A stretch of 40,212 nucleotides of DNA from Acidithiobacillus marinus. GTDB lineage: Bacteria > Pseudomonadota > Gammaproteobacteria > Acidithiobacillales > Acidithiobacillaceae. The position numbers and the translations under genes are program-made. The notes beneath the pieces are model-generated. The model did no database searches, was not told the DNA's origin, and saw nothing but the letters and a program-made list of their open reading frames with translations. Shown piece after piece: positions 8,089-17,431 of this stretch (positions are counted from its first letter, which is position 1; every line of letters begins with the position of its first letter). The stretch spans positions 1 through 40,212 of the forward strand of contig NZ_MXAV01000026.1 in NCBI RefSeq assembly GCF_002847505.1, read 5' to 3'.

Positions 8089-8800
8089 AAGGGTTTGTTC
8101 CCGTGTAGTGCATCTGCGCGACTTCGTCCTGGAGAGATTGCAGAAGCGCCGTCTGCAGGGTATTGAGTTGACCATGAAAAAAATGGTCTGCAGGCAGCAG
8201 CAGCGTCACCGGATTGACGGGCAAACTCGCGACCCAGTGCTGGACGCTGGCGGCTGGAACCAGCTCGTCCTGTTCCCCCTGGATGAGGGTCCAGGGACAT
8301 TCGGGCGGAGGCAGCTGCTGAAAATCAAAGAGATTGACCGGCGGGGCCACCGTCAGAAGACGGGTGATTCGGGGATGGCGCTGGACTGCCCGGTAAGCGA
8401 CATAAGCCCCGAAGGAAAAGCCCGTCAGCCAGATGTCAAAGCCCGGGCGGCGTTGCTGTACCCAATCCAGCACCGCCAGACAGTCATCCGTTTCTCCGCG
8501 ACCATCATCGTAGCTACCGGCGCTTTCGCCCACGCCGCGAAAATTGAAGCGCAGAGAGGGGATGCCCAGCAGATTGCAGGTTCTACTGAGATAATGCACC
8601 ACCTTGTTATGCAGGGTGCCCCCATACAACGGATGCGGGTGGAGGATGACCGCCACCGCCCCCCGGGTTTCCTTGTCCGGACAGGCGGTCAGCCCTTCCA
8701 GATCACCGGCGGGGCCGGGGATGACAACTTTCTCGCCGACGCACTCCAGGCCGGCAAGTTCACCCCCGTCATACAGATGACTGCGGTCGATGGGCAGCAT
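8066..8800 (-). CDS. Alpha/beta hydrolase (COG2945-like)
   Basis: This 244-residue cytoplasmic serine hydrolase has no signal peptide. The nucleophile elbow is G-F-S129-F-G, the oxyanion region is HPHPLYGGT, and the other triad members are probably D178 (EQDELVP) and H206 (PADHFFHG). RFNFRGVGES is the block typical of the small COG2945 hydrolases. The natural substrate of this group is generally unknown (esters or thioesters). Its ATG overlaps the ferredoxin stop by one base (TGATG), and its 3' end overlaps the NodI-like gene, so the four genes are almost certainly translated from one message. Whether the hydrolase prepares or repairs the exported compound cannot be told from sequence. Confidence 0.88.
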   Translation of the reverse strand: MLPIDRSHLYDGGELAGLECVGEKVVIPGPAGDLEGLTACPDKETRGAVAVILHPHPLYGGTLHNKVVHYLSRTCNLLGIPSLRFNFRGVGESAGSYDDGRGETDDCLAVLDWVQQRRPGFDIWLTGFSFGAYVAYRAVQRHPRITRLLTVAPPVNLFDFQQLPPPECPWTLIQGEQDELVPAASVQHWVASLPVNPVTLLLPADHFFHGQLNTLQTALLQSLQDEVAQMHYTGTNPCAESRIS

Positions 8801-9117
8801 CAGATCTGCAACCTTTTAACGGGAACGCCATCGCGCAGATGGGATTCGACAATTTCCCGCACGTCGTCGCCATCCACAAAGGTGTACCAGACCGCTTCGG
8901 GATACACCACCGCTACTGGCCCTTCCTGACAGCGTCCCAGGCAACCGCAGCGATTGACGCGCACCTGATGATCGCCATGAATGCCCAAAGCTTTGGCGTG
9001 CTTTTTGGCCAGATGAAACATCTCGTCGGCCAGCCCGCTGTTATTGCAGGCCTGCTCGCCATTGTCGCGGTGATTCAGGCAGATAAACAAATGTCTTTGA
9101 TAGAAACCATCATCCAT
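8800..9117 (-). CDS. Thioredoxin-like [2Fe-2S] ferredoxin
   Basis: This 105-residue protein of the (2Fe-2S) ferredoxin family has a thioredoxin fold (Aquifex Fd / NuoE C-terminal-like). Cysteines are C13 and C24 (CLNHRDNGEQAC), then C57, C59 and C63 (CGCLGRC). Four of them should bind the cluster, in the pattern of C13, C24, C59 and C63. The family is widespread in proteobacteria, and its electron partner is seldom known. It is the first gene of the hydrolase-ABC exporter run. The ATG at 9117 follows an AAAGGG about 10 bases upstream. It is divergent from coq7, with 72 bases between the two start codons. Fold and cofactor are well supported; the function is open. Confidence 0.9.
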   Translation of the reverse strand: MDDGFYQRHLFICLNHRDNGEQACNNSGLADEMFHLAKKHAKALGIHGDHQVRVNRCGCLGRCQEGPVAVVYPEAVWYTFVDGDDVREIVESHLRDGVPVKRLQI

Positions 9118-9122
9118 AAGCG

Positions 9123-9151
9123 TTGACCCTTTCTCTGCTGAGGACCATCAT
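9123..9151 (+). promoter_or_regulatory. Possible coq7 promoter
   Basis: A -35-like TTGACC (9123-9128), a 17-base spacer and a weak -10-like CATCAT (9146-9151) face coq7. The region also has to serve the divergent ferredoxin gene; a - strand TATGAT lies in the same interval but has no convincing -35. Confidence 0.4.
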
Positions 9152-9189
9152 ACCTGAATCAGCATTTACAAACAGCGTAGGGAGAAGTC

Positions 9190-9816
9190 ATGCTCAGTGA
9201 TCTGCTTATTGCCAATCTGGATAATGCCTTGCGGACCCTGACCGGACTGCAGGCCGGCAGTGATCGGCCGTATCCGGGTGAAGAAGTGCCTGACACGCTG
9301 CTGCGTCCCTGGGAGCGTCAGCAGGCGGGAAGAATGATGCGGGTGAATCACGCCGGTGAGGTGATGGCTCAGGCGCTCTATACCGGACAGGCGGCGGGCA
9401 CTGCTGATCCGGAACTCAAGACCCAGCTGGAACATGCCCGTACTGAAGAAGAAGATCACCTGCGCTGGTGCCAGACCCGCCTGCGTGAACTCAACAGCCG
9501 CCCCAGCCTGCTGGCCCCCCTGTGGTATGGGGCCGGCTGGGGTATGGGTTTTCTGGCTGCCCGGCAGGGTCGCGGAACCAATCTCGGCCTGGTGGTAGCC
9601 GTGGAAAATCAGGTGGAAGAACACCTGAACAGTCATCTGGAGAGCTTGCCGATGGATGATGAGCGCAGCCGGGCGGTGGTTGCGCAGATGCGCGATGATG
9701 AGGTCGGCCACGCCGCCACTGCGGAGTCCCTGGGTGCCGAGAAGCTGCCCATGCCGGTGCGGATGGCGATGGGCGTGTTCTCGAAGGTGCTGACGCGCGG
9801 AGCGCTGTGGATTTAG
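9190..9816 (+). CDS. coq7: Coq7-type 3-demethoxyubiquinol 3-hydroxylase
   Basis: Coq7 adds the last hydroxyl group to the ubiquinone ring (C-6 in older numbering, C-5 in recent usage) with a carboxylate-bridged di-iron centre, at the inner membrane. All six expected iron ligands are visible: E57 (NHAGEV), E87 and H90 (EEEDH), E139 (VENQ), E171 and H174 (DEVGH). The 208 residues are normal for bacterial Coq7. A good ribosome site (GGGAGAAG) precedes the ATG at 9190. It stands alone on the + strand, divergent from the ferredoxin gene and convergent with rrf2. Ubiquinone is the quinone expected in an aerobic iron or sulfur oxidiser, which fits the rest of the window. Confidence 0.95.
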   Translation: MLSDLLIANLDNALRTLTGLQAGSDRPYPGEEVPDTLLRPWERQQAGRMMRVNHAGEVMAQALYTGQAAGTADPELKTQLEHARTEEEDHLRWCQTRLRELNSRPSLLAPLWYGAGWGMGFLAARQGRGTNLGLVVAVENQVEEHLNSHLESLPMDDERSRAVVAQMRDDEVGHAATAESLGAEKLPMPVRMAMGVFSKVLTRGALWI

Positions 9817-9829
9817 TGGGAGAACTTGC

Positions 9830-10315
9830 TTACGACACCGGGTGTCTGCTGACGACGGGGCGGACCGATAACTCGCCGCCACCCGGCAGATGGATGCGAT
9901 AACGACCGGCACGTACAGCTTCCGCCATGCTGCCGATGGTTTGCTGGGCCAACAGGCCCATCACATCTTTCTTCAAGGGCTTCCACTGATAATGCATGGG
10001 GCAGGCGGTTTCGTCAGCGCAGGCTTTCAGGCCCAGTACACAGCCCTGACCAAAGGGCTGCCCTTCCACCACTTCCACAATATCGAGAATATTCATCTGT
10101 TCGGCACCGGGGCGCAGGACAAAACCACCCCCCCGACCCTTGAAGGAGTCCAGGACGCCGCGCTTGGCCAGATCCTGGAGGATTTTTGCCAGATATTGGG
10201 CCGGAACCCGTAGATAATCGGAAATATCCCGGCTCAACACCGGTTCGCCCGCCGGCTGGGCGGCAAGGTAGATCAATGCCTGTAAGGCATATTCGCTGGT
10301 TTTACTCAGTAGCAT
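9830..10315 (-). CDS. Rrf2/IscR-family transcriptional regulator
   Basis: This 161-residue regulator has an N-terminal winged helix (LSRDISDYLRVPAQYLAKIL, then a wing with KGRGGGF) and the helix ILDIVEVVEG typical of Rrf2 proteins. Three cysteines, C92, C99 and C105, followed by H108 correspond to the Fe-S ligands of IscR (C92/C98/C104/H107), with one extra residue between the first two. It should therefore sense Fe-S status, redox state or nitric oxide. No isc genes are adjacent. The gene starts 10 bases after the osmC stop, so both are probably on one transcript. Its exact subfamily (IscR, NsrR, RsrR or other) cannot be settled here. It converges with coq7, with 13 bases between the stops. 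Confidence 0.9.
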   Translation of the reverse strand: MLLSKTSEYALQALIYLAAQPAGEPVLSRDISDYLRVPAQYLAKILQDLAKRGVLDSFKGRGGGFVLRPGAEQMNILDIVEVVEGQPFGQGCVLGLKACADETACPMHYQWKPLKKDVMGLLAQQTIGSMAEAVRAGRYRIHLPGGGELSVRPVVSRHPVS

Positions 10316-10325
10316 GAAAACTTCC

Positions 10326-10751
10326 TCAGGATTCGTCGACGACCGTAAAGTCGTGGGTGATTTCTGCTGTTTTCCCCAGCATCACGCTGGCTGAACAGTA
10401 TTTTTCCGCCGAAAGACTGATGGCGTGCGCTACTCGCTTGGGATCCAGTGCTTTGCCGGATACCCTGAAATGCAGATGTATTTTGGTGAAAACCTTGGGG
10501 TCGGCATCCGCTCTTTCGGCGTGAATGTCGACGATACAACGGGCAATATCCTGGCGGGATTTCTGCAGAATCATCACCACATCGATGCTCGCGCAGCCGC
10601 CCAGCCCCATGAGCAGCATTTCCATGGGCCGCGCACCGAGATTATGTCCACCGATGTCGGGCGATCCATCCATGACCACTGCATGACCGCTATCGGCGCT
10701 GGCCACAAAGCTCATCTGACCAGGACCCATCCATTGCACCTGTGCCTGCAT
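10326..10751 (-). CDS. OsmC/Ohr-family peroxiredoxin-like protein
   Basis: This 141-residue protein belongs to the OsmC family, which reduces organic hydroperoxides with two cysteines. Both are present: C53 (GLGGCASIDV) and C119 (EKYCSAS). It resembles the YhfA-like branch more than Ohr (inference). The frame is open to 10793, but the ATG at 10751 has the better ribosome site (GGGAGCGAG) and the usual OsmC start (MQAQVQW). A good promoter lies directly upstream (10782-10810). The following gene is an Rrf2 regulator with Fe-S ligands, so a redox-stress unit is plausible. Confidence 0.9.
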   Translation of the reverse strand: MQAQVQWMGPGQMSFVASADSGHAVVMDGSPDIGGHNLGARPMEMLLMGLGGCASIDVVMILQKSRQDIARCIVDIHAERADADPKVFTKIHLHFRVSGKALDPKRVAHAISLSAEKYCSASVMLGKTAEITHDFTVVDES

Positions 10752-10781
10752 GTCTCGCTCCCTTATAAACAATAACGTACC

Positions 10782-10810
10782 ATTAGATGACAATATAGGC
10801 GCTATGTAAA
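10782..10810 (-). promoter_or_regulatory. Sigma-70 promoter for osmC-rrf2
   Basis: On the - strand TTTACA (10810-10805), a 17-base spacer and TCTAAT (10787-10782) each match five of six consensus bases. The predicted start is near 10775, about 25 bases before the osmC ATG. This suggests that osmC-rrf2 is transcribed separately from the trp genes upstream. Confidence 0.7.
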
Positions 10811-10835
10811 CTGCAAGACATTTGCGGATGGTTTT

Positions 10836-11642
10836 TCAGGGCTTAGAAACGGGTTCTGGAAACAGTCGGGACAGGGCGGCACCCGGCTCTGCCTCACGCA
10901 TGAAGGCCTCCCCTACCAGAAAAGTGCCGACGCCAGCATTCCGTAACCGCGCCACTTCTTCACCACTGCGAATGCCGCTTTCGGTGACGACAATGCGCTC
11001 GGCGGAAACTTCTGGAAGTAATTCCAGGGTGGTTTCAATGTCAGTAACAAAACGATGCAAATCGCGGTTGTTGATACCAATCAGCGGCGTGCGCAGCTTG
11101 AGGGCGCGCTGGAGTTCTGCCTTGTTGTGCACCTCCACCAGTACCGCCATACCCAGATAATGGGCTGATTCTTCCAGCGTCTGGAGTTGCTGGTCAGACA
11201 AGGCCGCCACAATCAGAAGGATGGCATCTGCCCCGATAGCTCGCGCCTCCCAGACCTGATAGGGGTCAATGCAGAAATCCTTGCGCAGGACGGGAAGCGC
11301 GCAGGCTTCCCGGGCCGCCGTCAGATAAATATCCGCACCTTGAAAATAATGCTCATCGGTCAATATGGAAAGGCAGGCTGCACCATGGGCAGCGTAGTCC
11401 TGAGCAATGCTTACGGGGTTGAAATCTTCCCGGATGATGCCTGCTGAAGGCGAAGCCTTTTTGATTTCGGCGATGACCGCTGCCTGCCCGGCAGCCAGCT
11501 TGCTACGGATGGCTCCAATGAAATCCCGGGGCTTGGCGCTCAGGGCGACGGAGGCCTGTAACTCGGCAAGACCCAGACGGGCCTTGCGTTCGACGATTTC
11601 TGTCTGTTTTCGGGTGATGATGTCCTGGAGAATGTCCGCCAT
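10836..11642 (-). CDS. trpC: Indole-3-glycerol-phosphate synthase
   Basis: TrpC closes the indole ring in tryptophan synthesis, converting carboxyphenylamino-deoxyribulose phosphate to indole-glycerol phosphate. The 268-residue protein is a monofunctional beta/alpha barrel. Diagnostic blocks are [13 protein letters not shown] (catalytic lysine), [20 protein letters not shown] and VTESGI. The ATG at 11642 is chosen because AAGGA lies 6 bases upstream and MADILQ fits the family; the open frame to 11681 is not needed. It starts 8 bases after trpD. trpF, trpB and trpA are not in the window. It is the last gene of the cbb-trp run. Confidence 0.96.
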   Translation of the reverse strand: MADILQDIITRKQTEIVERKARLGLAELQASVALSAKPRDFIGAIRSKLAAGQAAVIAEIKKASPSAGIIREDFNPVSIAQDYAAHGAACLSILTDEHYFQGADIYLTAAREACALPVLRKDFCIDPYQVWEARAIGADAILLIVAALSDQQLQTLEESAHYLGMAVLVEVHNKAELQRALKLRTPLIGINNRDLHRFVTDIETTLELLPEVSAERIVVTESGIRSGEEVARLRNAGVGTFLVGEAFMREAEPGAALSRLFPEPVSKP

Positions 11643-11650
11643 ACAAATCC

Positions 11651-12661
11651 TTAAGGGTTTTTGCCCAGTAATTCCTGCCATTTTTGCCAGGCAGCGCCTG
11701 ATTTGAGTATTTCTCGTGCCCGTATTACGCCCATGGTGATATCGGGCACTACGTCCGCCGCGTAGAGGGCGGCTCCAGCGTTCAGTAACACCACATCCAG
11801 GCGGGGCCCGGGGCGATTTTGCAGGACTTCTTCGGCAGCCGCCAGGGCGCTGGCGACGCTGTCAATCTGCAGGCTGGCCAGGGGCGCACGGGTAATGCCA
11901 AAATCTTCGGGCTGAATCCGGCTGCGGGCAATAACGCCATCCTTCAGTTCGGCCACATCGGTGGGCGCGGAGAGACTGATTTCATCCAGACCATCATGCC
12001 CGTGGACCACCAGCACATGCCGAGAACCCAGTTCCCGGGCGGCTTCGGCCAGAGGCATCAGCCAGCGTTCAGCATAGACGCCGAGCACCTGATGGGGGGC
12101 ACCGGCGGGATTGCTCAGGGGGCCCATCAGATTGAAGAGGGAGCGGATCGCCAGTTCCTTGCGCGGACCCACAGCATGGCGCATGGCACCGTGATGAGCC
12201 GGGGCAAAAAGGAAGCCGATACCGATACTTTCAATACTCCGGGCGACGCTGTCGGGAGTCATATCCATGGGCAGGCCGGCGGCTTCCAGGACATCGGCGC
12301 TGCCACTGCGGCTGACCATGGAACGATTGCCGTGCTTGGCCACCCGGGCGCCTCCGGCAGCCGCTACTACCGCCGCCACGGTGGAAATGTTGAAGGTACT
12401 GAGGGCATCTCCGCCAGTACCGCAGGTATCCAGCAAATGGTCGGTCGCAACGGAGACCTTGGTCATGCAGGCGCGCAAGGCCAGGGTGGCACCCACCAGT
12501 TCTTCGACTCTCTGCCCTTTCATGCGCAGGCCCATGAGGAGGGCGCCAATTTGTGCGGGCGTCCATTCTCCGGCCATGATGGCGGCAAACACATCCTGGG
12601 CTTGCTCGCGGGACAAATCCTGCTGGGCAGCAATTTGTTCAAGAATATCGCGGACGTTCAT
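11651..12661 (-). CDS. trpD: Anthranilate phosphoribosyltransferase
   Basis: TrpD transfers phosphoribose from PRPP to anthranilate. The 336-residue protein has the PRPP-binding GTGGD (81-85), NIST (91-94) and KHGNRS (109-114) blocks, all intact. It is not fused to TrpG, unlike in enterics. The true start is the ATG at 12661, which overlaps the trpG stop as ATGA; the longer open frame to 13000 is antisense-free extension into trpG and has no support. Translational coupling with trpG is therefore expected. Confidence 0.96.
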   Translation of the reverse strand: MNVRDILEQIAAQQDLSREQAQDVFAAIMAGEWTPAQIGALLMGLRMKGQRVEELVGATLALRACMTKVSVATDHLLDTCGTGGDALSTFNISTVAAVVAAAGGARVAKHGNRSMVSRSGSADVLEAAGLPMDMTPDSVARSIESIGIGFLFAPAHHGAMRHAVGPRKELAIRSLFNLMGPLSNPAGAPHQVLGVYAERWLMPLAEAARELGSRHVLVVHGHDGLDEISLSAPTDVAELKDGVIARSRIQPEDFGITRAPLASLQIDSVASALAAAEEVLQNRPGPRLDVVLLNAGAALYAADVVPDITMGVIRAREILKSGAAWQKWQELLGKNP

Positions 12662-13233
12662 TGGGCTGCTGTTCCCTGCAGAAAGTGCTGGAGGAGGGTT
12701 TTGCCGCATTCGCTGAGAATGGATTCCGGATGAAACTGCACGCCCTCCACCGCCAGGGTGCGATGACGCAACCCCATGATTTCTCCCGCTTCTGTCCAGG
12801 CGGTGATTTCCAGGGTTTCGGGCAGGGTTTCCCGCTCGACAATCAGGGAGTGATAGCGGGTGGCAGGAAAGGGGACGGGCAGATCGTGGAAAACGCCCTG
12901 TCCGTTGTGATATATGGGTGAAGTCTTGCCGTGCATGACCTGCTCGGCGCGAATCACCCGGCCACCAAAAGCCTGACCGATGGCCTGATGTCCGAGGCAA
13001 ACCCCGAGCAGCGGGATTTTGCCGGCAAAGTGCTGAATGACGGCCACGGAAATACCGGCTTCATTGGGCGTGCAGGGGCCAGGAGAGATGCAGATATGGC
13101 TGGGAGCCAGTTTTTCGATGGCTGCCAGGTCGATGGCATCATTGCGCTCGACCCGCACCTCAGCCCCCAGTTCACCGAAATATTGCACCAGGTTGTAGGT
13201 AAAACTGTCATAATTATCAATCATGAGAAGCAT
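12658..13233 (-). CDS. trpG: Anthranilate synthase glutamine amidotransferase component
   Basis: TrpG is the class I glutaminase subunit that feeds ammonia to TrpE. The catalytic triad is C79 (GVCLGHQ), H168 and E170 (VQFHPES). It has 191 residues, the normal length for an unfused TrpG, and could also act as PabA for folate synthesis, as is common when only one copy exists. The ATG at 13233 has a strong GGAGG site 8-9 bases upstream and overlaps the end of trpE by 17 bases. Confidence 0.96.
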   Translation of the reverse strand: MLLMIDNYDSFTYNLVQYFGELGAEVRVERNDAIDLAAIEKLAPSHICISPGPCTPNEAGISVAVIQHFAGKIPLLGVCLGHQAIGQAFGGRVIRAEQVMHGKTSPIYHNGQGVFHDLPVPFPATRYHSLIVERETLPETLEITAWTEAGEIMGLRHRTLAVEGVQFHPESILSECGKTLLQHFLQGTAAQ

Positions 13234-14737
13234 GATCTACCCTCCCTTCGGGATCCAGGCCATTTTCGGCCAGGGCGACGGCCCGAAACATGGCGCGGCG
13301 TTTGTTCATGGTTTCTTCCCACTCTGCAGCGGGTTCGGAGTCGGCGACAATGCCGCCCCCGGCCTGAATGTGCAGGGTGCCGTTTTTGATGACGGCAGTA
13401 CGGATGGCAATGCAGGTATCCATGTTGCCATTCCAGCCCCAGTAGCCGACGGCGCCGGCATACACTCCCCGGGAAACCGGTTCCATTTCACGGATGATTT
13501 CCATGGCGCGAATTTTCGGGGCTCCCGACACCGTCCCGGCCGGGAAAGTGGCACGCAGGGCATCCATGGCGTCCAGTTCCGGGCGGAGTTGACCGGTGAC
13601 CTGGGAAACAATGTGCATGACATGGGAGTAGCGTTCGATGTCAAAAGCATCGGTGAGGGTCACCGTGCCGACTTCGGCAATGCGTCCCACATCATTGCGC
13701 GCCAGATCAATCAGCATGAGATGTTCAGCGCGTTCTTTGGGGTCGGCCAGCAGTTCTTTTTCCAGGGCCTCGTCTTCTGCCCGGGTTTTTCCGCGCGGGC
13801 GGGTTCCGGCGATGGGACGCACCGTTATTTGCCGGTCCTCGACCCGTACCAGGATTTCCGGTGAGGAACCCACCAGAAATGTGTCATCCAGGTCCACATA
13901 AAACATGTAGGGGGAAGGATTGACACTACGCAGGGCACGATAAATGTCCAGGGGATGGGCGGTCAGTTCGGTGGACAGACGTTGCGAAGGCACAACCTGC
14001 ATGACGTCACCCGCCGCAATATAGGCCTTGATGCGCTCCACGACAGCCATGTATCCCGCGCGGCTGAAGCTGGCGCTGAAGTCTTCCTCGCGCACCCGGC
14101 GGGTTTGTACGGGGGGCGGCGGAGGCAGGGCTGTTTGCCGGAGTTTTTTCTGGAGCTGCTGGAGTCTGGCGACCCCTTGCGCGTAGGCGTTGCGTTGCGC
14201 GGGGTCCACATGGACCACCAGGCGGATGGTGCCACGCAAATTATCGAAAATCAGTAGTTCATCCGCTACCAGCAGCTGGATTTCCGGCAGGTCCAGCGGG
14301 TCGGCGAGGGCTTCGCTGCGCGCCAGGCGTGGCTCGATAGTCCGGACAATATCGTAGCCAAAATAGCCGACCAGCCCGCCACTGAAGCGGTCATCCCTGA
14401 CTTCTTCCAGTGGCGCGACCCGGAAACGGGCGCGGAAGGCGCTGATCCAGGTGAGGGGATCCTGGGGCTTTGCCCGCTCGATTTCTTCGCCATCCACCTG
14501 CACGGTGACCAGTCCATGATGCACCCGGATGACTTGCCGGGCGGGGAGGCCAATGATGGAATAGCGCCCCCATTTTTCGCCGCCCTGAACGGATTCGAGC
14601 AGATAGGCGTAGGGGCCATCGACCAGCTTCAGGTAAGCGGAGAGGGGGGTATCGAGGTCGGCGAGAACCTCGCGGGTCAGGGGGATACGGTTATAGCCTT
14701 GGGCAGCCAAGGCCGCAAAACTGGCTTCAGAAATCAT
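13217..14737 (-). CDS. trpE: Anthranilate synthase component I
   Basis: TrpE converts chorismate and ammonia to anthranilate, the committed step to tryptophan. The 506-residue protein has the feedback-inhibition element LLES at 46-49, so tryptophan inhibition is expected, and a full C-terminal chorismate-binding domain (for example [17 protein letters not shown] and [10 protein letters not shown]). GAGGTGATCC directly precedes the ATG at 14737. It lies 105 bases behind the phosphoglycolate phosphatase gene, the largest gap in the lower half of the operon. That gap holds a possible 14-codon leader with one Trp codon (see findings). Its position behind Calvin-cycle genes is the arrangement known from A. 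ferrooxidans. Confidence 0.97.
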   Translation of the reverse strand: MISEASFAALAAQGYNRIPLTREVLADLDTPLSAYLKLVDGPYAYLLESVQGGEKWGRYSIIGLPARQVIRVHHGLVTVQVDGEEIERAKPQDPLTWISAFRARFRVAPLEEVRDDRFSGGLVGYFGYDIVRTIEPRLARSEALADPLDLPEIQLLVADELLIFDNLRGTIRLVVHVDPAQRNAYAQGVARLQQLQKKLRQTALPPPPPVQTRRVREEDFSASFSRAGYMAVVERIKAYIAAGDVMQVVPSQRLSTELTAHPLDIYRALRSVNPSPYMFYVDLDDTFLVGSSPEILVRVEDRQITVRPIAGTRPRGKTRAEDEALEKELLADPKERAEHLMLIDLARNDVGRIAEVGTVTLTDAFDIERYSHVMHIVSQVTGQLRPELDAMDALRATFPAGTVSGAPKIRAMEIIREMEPVSRGVYAGAVGYWGWNGNMDTCIAIRTAVIKNGTLHIQAGGGIVADSEPAAEWEETMNKRRAMFRAVALAENGLDPEGRVDHASHD

Positions 14738-14842
14738 GGATCACCTCGTAGGAACGATACAAAGGAAGACACTGCTTTTCAGCAGCGACGCCATCGTTTT
14801 CCCGCAGGTTCCAATTTCAGCATGATTTCCGTAACTCCTGTG

Positions 14843-15529
14843 TCAGGCGAGAATATCCAATAATTCGCTCATATTGTCCAGTACTGCATCGGGATGGAGT
14901 GCCTGCACGGGTTCATCGCCATGATAACCGTAGGTCACACAAGCGACCGGCATGGTGGCTGCCCGGGCAGCCTGGGTGTCATTGCGCGAGTCACCCACCA
15001 GCAGACAGTCACTGACGGGCTGATGAAAGTGGCCTGCTGCATGCAGCAGTGGTAGCGGATCGGGCTTCTTTTTGGGCAGGCTGTCACCGGACAGCACCAG
15101 GCCAAAATAGTCATAGAGATCGAGTTGCTGCAGGATAGGCAGGGTAAAAGCCTGGGCCTTGTTGGTGATGCAGACCAGTTCCCGCCCTTGGGCCTGGAGG
15201 GCTTTCAGGGTGTCGCGCACACCGGGGTAAATCTGGCTGTGATCGAGCAGATGTGCGCCATAGTACTGACTGAAGTCTACCATGGCGGCATCCAGTTCAT
15301 TTTCACTGGGCTCCTGCTGAATGCTCAGAGCCCGGCGCATCAGTTCGCGCACCCCGTTGCCGATGAAGCCGCGAATGACCGACATTTCTGCCGGTTCGCG
15401 CCCGAGTTTGCGGAGGACATGATTGGCGGCTCCGGCCAGATCCGGAGCGGTATCAATCAGGGTCCCGTCCAGATCCAGAAGCACCACCCGCGCCGGGAAG
15501 GGCGCGCTGGCATTGAGTTGAACGGTCAT
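14843..15529 (-). CDS. cbbZ: Phosphoglycolate phosphatase (CbbZ/Gph)
   Basis: This HAD-superfamily phosphatase removes phosphate from 2-phosphoglycolate, the toxic product of RuBisCO oxygenation. Motif I is D19-L-D21-G-T, motif II-like is VCITNKA, and motifs III and IV are seen in KKKPDPLPLL and VGDSRNDTQAA. At 228 residues it is of normal length. Its ATG directly abuts the rpe stop with no gap, so translation is coupled. The gene context makes the glycolate-phosphate role much more likely than a DNA-repair or general HAD role. Confidence 0.93.
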   Translation of the reverse strand: MTVQLNASAPFPARVVLLDLDGTLIDTAPDLAGAANHVLRKLGREPAEMSVIRGFIGNGVRELMRRALSIQQEPSENELDAAMVDFSQYYGAHLLDHSQIYPGVRDTLKALQAQGRELVCITNKAQAFTLPILQQLDLYDYFGLVLSGDSLPKKKPDPLPLLHAAGHFHQPVSDCLLVGDSRNDTQAARAATMPVACVTYGYHGDEPVQALHPDAVLDNMSELLDILA

Positions 15530-16192
15530 TTAACCCGCCAGTGCTTTACGGAAGGCCGCGATGGTCGCCTTGTAGTCCGAGGTATTGTAGATGGCGCTAC
15601 CCGCCACAAATACGTCAGCACCGGCATCGGCCACCCGCCGGATGTTATCGACCTTGACTCCGCCATCCACCTCCAACTCGATGGGTTTGCCGATGGCATC
15701 AATACGTTTGCGAATCGCCTCAATCTTGCGCAGGGTGTAGTCAATGAAACTTTGCCCACCAAAGCCGGGGTTGACGCTCATTACCAGCACCAGATCGAGA
15801 TTTTCCAGGACGTAGTCGAGGACATCCAGCGGCGTACCGGGATTGAGGGACACTCCGGCCTTGCAGCCCAGGCTATGGATCAGTTGAATAGTGCGATCCA
15901 GATGAATGGTGGCTTCGGGGTGGACGGTAATGATATTGGCACCGGCCTTGGCAAACTCGGGAATGATGGCATCCACGGGAGCGATCATCAGGTGCACATC
16001 CAGAGGTTTCTGGGTGTGGGGTTTGATGGCTGCGGCCACCAGCGGGCCAATGGTGAGATTGGGGACAAAATGATTGTCCATGACGTCCACATGAATATAG
16101 TCGGCGCCCGCCTCATCCACTGCCCGTACTTCTTCACCCAGACGGGCAAAGTCAGCAGAAAGAATGGATGGAGAAATCTTGTATTGTGTCAT
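15530..16192 (-). CDS. cbbE: Ribulose-phosphate 3-epimerase
   Basis: Rpe interconverts ribulose 5-phosphate and xylulose 5-phosphate, a Calvin-cycle regeneration step. The 220-residue barrel shows the metal and catalytic blocks [35 protein letters not shown] and EVDGGVK. A strong GGAGGTCGT site precedes the ATG at 16192. It lies 65 bases downstream of the aldolase stop (16258) and touches cbbZ. Confidence 0.96.
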   Translation of the reverse strand: MTQYKISPSILSADFARLGEEVRAVDEAGADYIHVDVMDNHFVPNLTIGPLVAAAIKPHTQKPLDVHLMIAPVDAIIPEFAKAGANIITVHPEATIHLDRTIQLIHSLGCKAGVSLNPGTPLDVLDYVLENLDLVLVMSVNPGFGGQSFIDYTLRKIEAIRKRIDAIGKPIELEVDGGVKVDNIRRVADAGADVFVAGSAIYNTSDYKATIAAFRKALAG

Positions 16193-16257
16193 ACGACCTC
16201 CAAAACAGGGCGAGAGCGCCTTGCGCCCTCGCCATTTTCAAGTGAAAGGCCGCTTTG

Positions 16258-17328
16258 TCAGAGACCCGTGACGCGGGGGTCCAGCTCGCCTTTGCTGTAG
16301 CGCTTGAACATGGTATCCAACGGAATGACCTTGATCTTGCTGGCGTTGCCGGCGGTACCGAAAGCTTCGAAACGCTGGCGACAGATGTCGCGCATGGCAT
16401 CCAGAGAGGCGGTGAGGAACTTGCGGGGATCGAAGTTCTTGGGGTTCTTGTAGAGGCTCTGGCGGACTGCACCGGTAGCCGCCAGACGCAAGTCGGTGTC
16501 GATATTGACCTTGCGTACACCGTTCTTGATGCCTTCCTGAATTTCTTCCACCGGCACGCCATAGGTTTCGCCGATGTCACCACCAAATTCGTGGATGATT
16601 TTCAGCCAGTCCTGGGGAACCGAGCTGGAACCGTGCATGACCAGATGGGTATCGGGAATGCGGGCGTGAATTTCCTTGATGCGGTCAATGCGCAGCACCT
16701 TGCCGGTGGGCGGCTGGGTGAACTTGTAGGCGCCATGACTGGTGCCGATAGCGATGGCCAGGGCATCGAGCTTGGTGGCTTTCACAAACTGGGCGGCTTC
16801 TTCAGGATCGGTCAGCATCTGGTCGTGGGTCAGGCAACCTTCGGCACCGACGCCATCTTCTTCACCAGCCATCCCGGTTTCCAGGGAACCCAGACAACCC
16901 AGTTCGCCTTCCACGGAAACACCCACAGCGTGGGCCATTTCTACCACTTTGGCGGTGACGGCGGTGTTGTAATCATAGCTGGCAGGGGTTTTGGCATCTT
17001 CCATCAGGGAGCCATCCATCATGACGCTGGAAAATCCGGAGCGAATGGCCTGGATACAGACGGCAGGGCTGGCACCATGATCCTGATGCAGTACCACGGG
17101 AATATCGGGATATTCTTCGATGGCGGCCAGAATGAGGTGGCGCAGGAAGGGCTCACCGGCATACTTGCGGGCACCGGCAGAAGCCTGCAGGATCACCGGA
17201 GCATCAACGGCTGCGGCGGCTTCCATGATGGCGCGGACTTGTTCGAGGTTGTTGACGTTGAATGCTGGAATACCGTAACTGCGTTCTGCAGCATGGTCCA
17301 AAAGCTGGCGCAATGAAACAAGAGCCAT
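16258..17328 (-). CDS. cbbA: Class II fructose-1,6-bisphosphate aldolase
   Basis: This zinc aldolase joins or splits fructose and sedoheptulose bisphosphates in the Calvin cycle and gluconeogenesis. The 356-residue protein (CbbA subtype) has the metal/catalytic block HQDHGAS (H81, D83, H84), the second zinc region VMHGSSSVP and the substrate block VNIDTDLR. The ATG at 17328 follows AGGAGAA; the longer frame to 17397 runs through the intergenic region and is not supported. A 103-base gap separates it from pyk, which leaves room for an internal promoter. Confidence 0.96.
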   Translation of the reverse strand: MALVSLRQLLDHAAERSYGIPAFNVNNLEQVRAIMEAAAAVDAPVILQASAGARKYAGEPFLRHLILAAIEEYPDIPVVLHQDHGASPAVCIQAIRSGFSSVMMDGSLMEDAKTPASYDYNTAVTAKVVEMAHAVGVSVEGELGCLGSLETGMAGEEDGVGAEGCLTHDQMLTDPEEAAQFVKATKLDALAIAIGTSHGAYKFTQPPTGKVLRIDRIKEIHARIPDTHLVMHGSSSVPQDWLKIIHEFGGDIGETYGVPVEEIQEGIKNGVRKVNIDTDLRLAATGAVRQSLYKNPKNFDPRKFLTASLDAMRDICRQRFEAFGTAGNASKIKVIPLDTMFKRYSKGELDPRVTGL

Positions 17329-17345
17329 AGCACTTCTCCTAAACG

Positions 17346-17376
17346 TGAATGAAAATGGGTTTTGATCAATCCTATA
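17346..17376 (-). promoter_or_regulatory. Weak candidate promoter before the aldolase gene
   Basis: In the 103-base gap between pyk and cbbA a - strand TTGCAG is followed, after a 17-base spacer, by TAGGAT. Both boxes match the sigma-70 consensus only partly, and the coordinates are approximate. It could give internal transcription of the lower operon, but the match is poor and chance is not excluded. Confidence 0.2.
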
Positions 17377-17431
17377 GACGCGGCCGGCAAACTGCAACCT
17401 GACCCGTCATTGTGCGTTGTTTTTCCTTCGG

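Noticed and set aside
11651-13000. A TrpG-TrpD fusion or longer TrpD starting at 13000
   Set aside because: The upstream part of the open frame lies in the wrong frame for trpG and has no trpD similarity; the ATGA overlap at 12658-12661 is the natural start.
14738-14842. Classical trp attenuator
   Set aside because: The leader has a single Trp codon, only one small hairpin and no U-run, so alternative terminator/antiterminator structures are not visible.
16255-17316. 353-codon + strand frame opposite the aldolase gene
   Set aside because: It mirrors the conserved class II aldolase codons and has no independent support.
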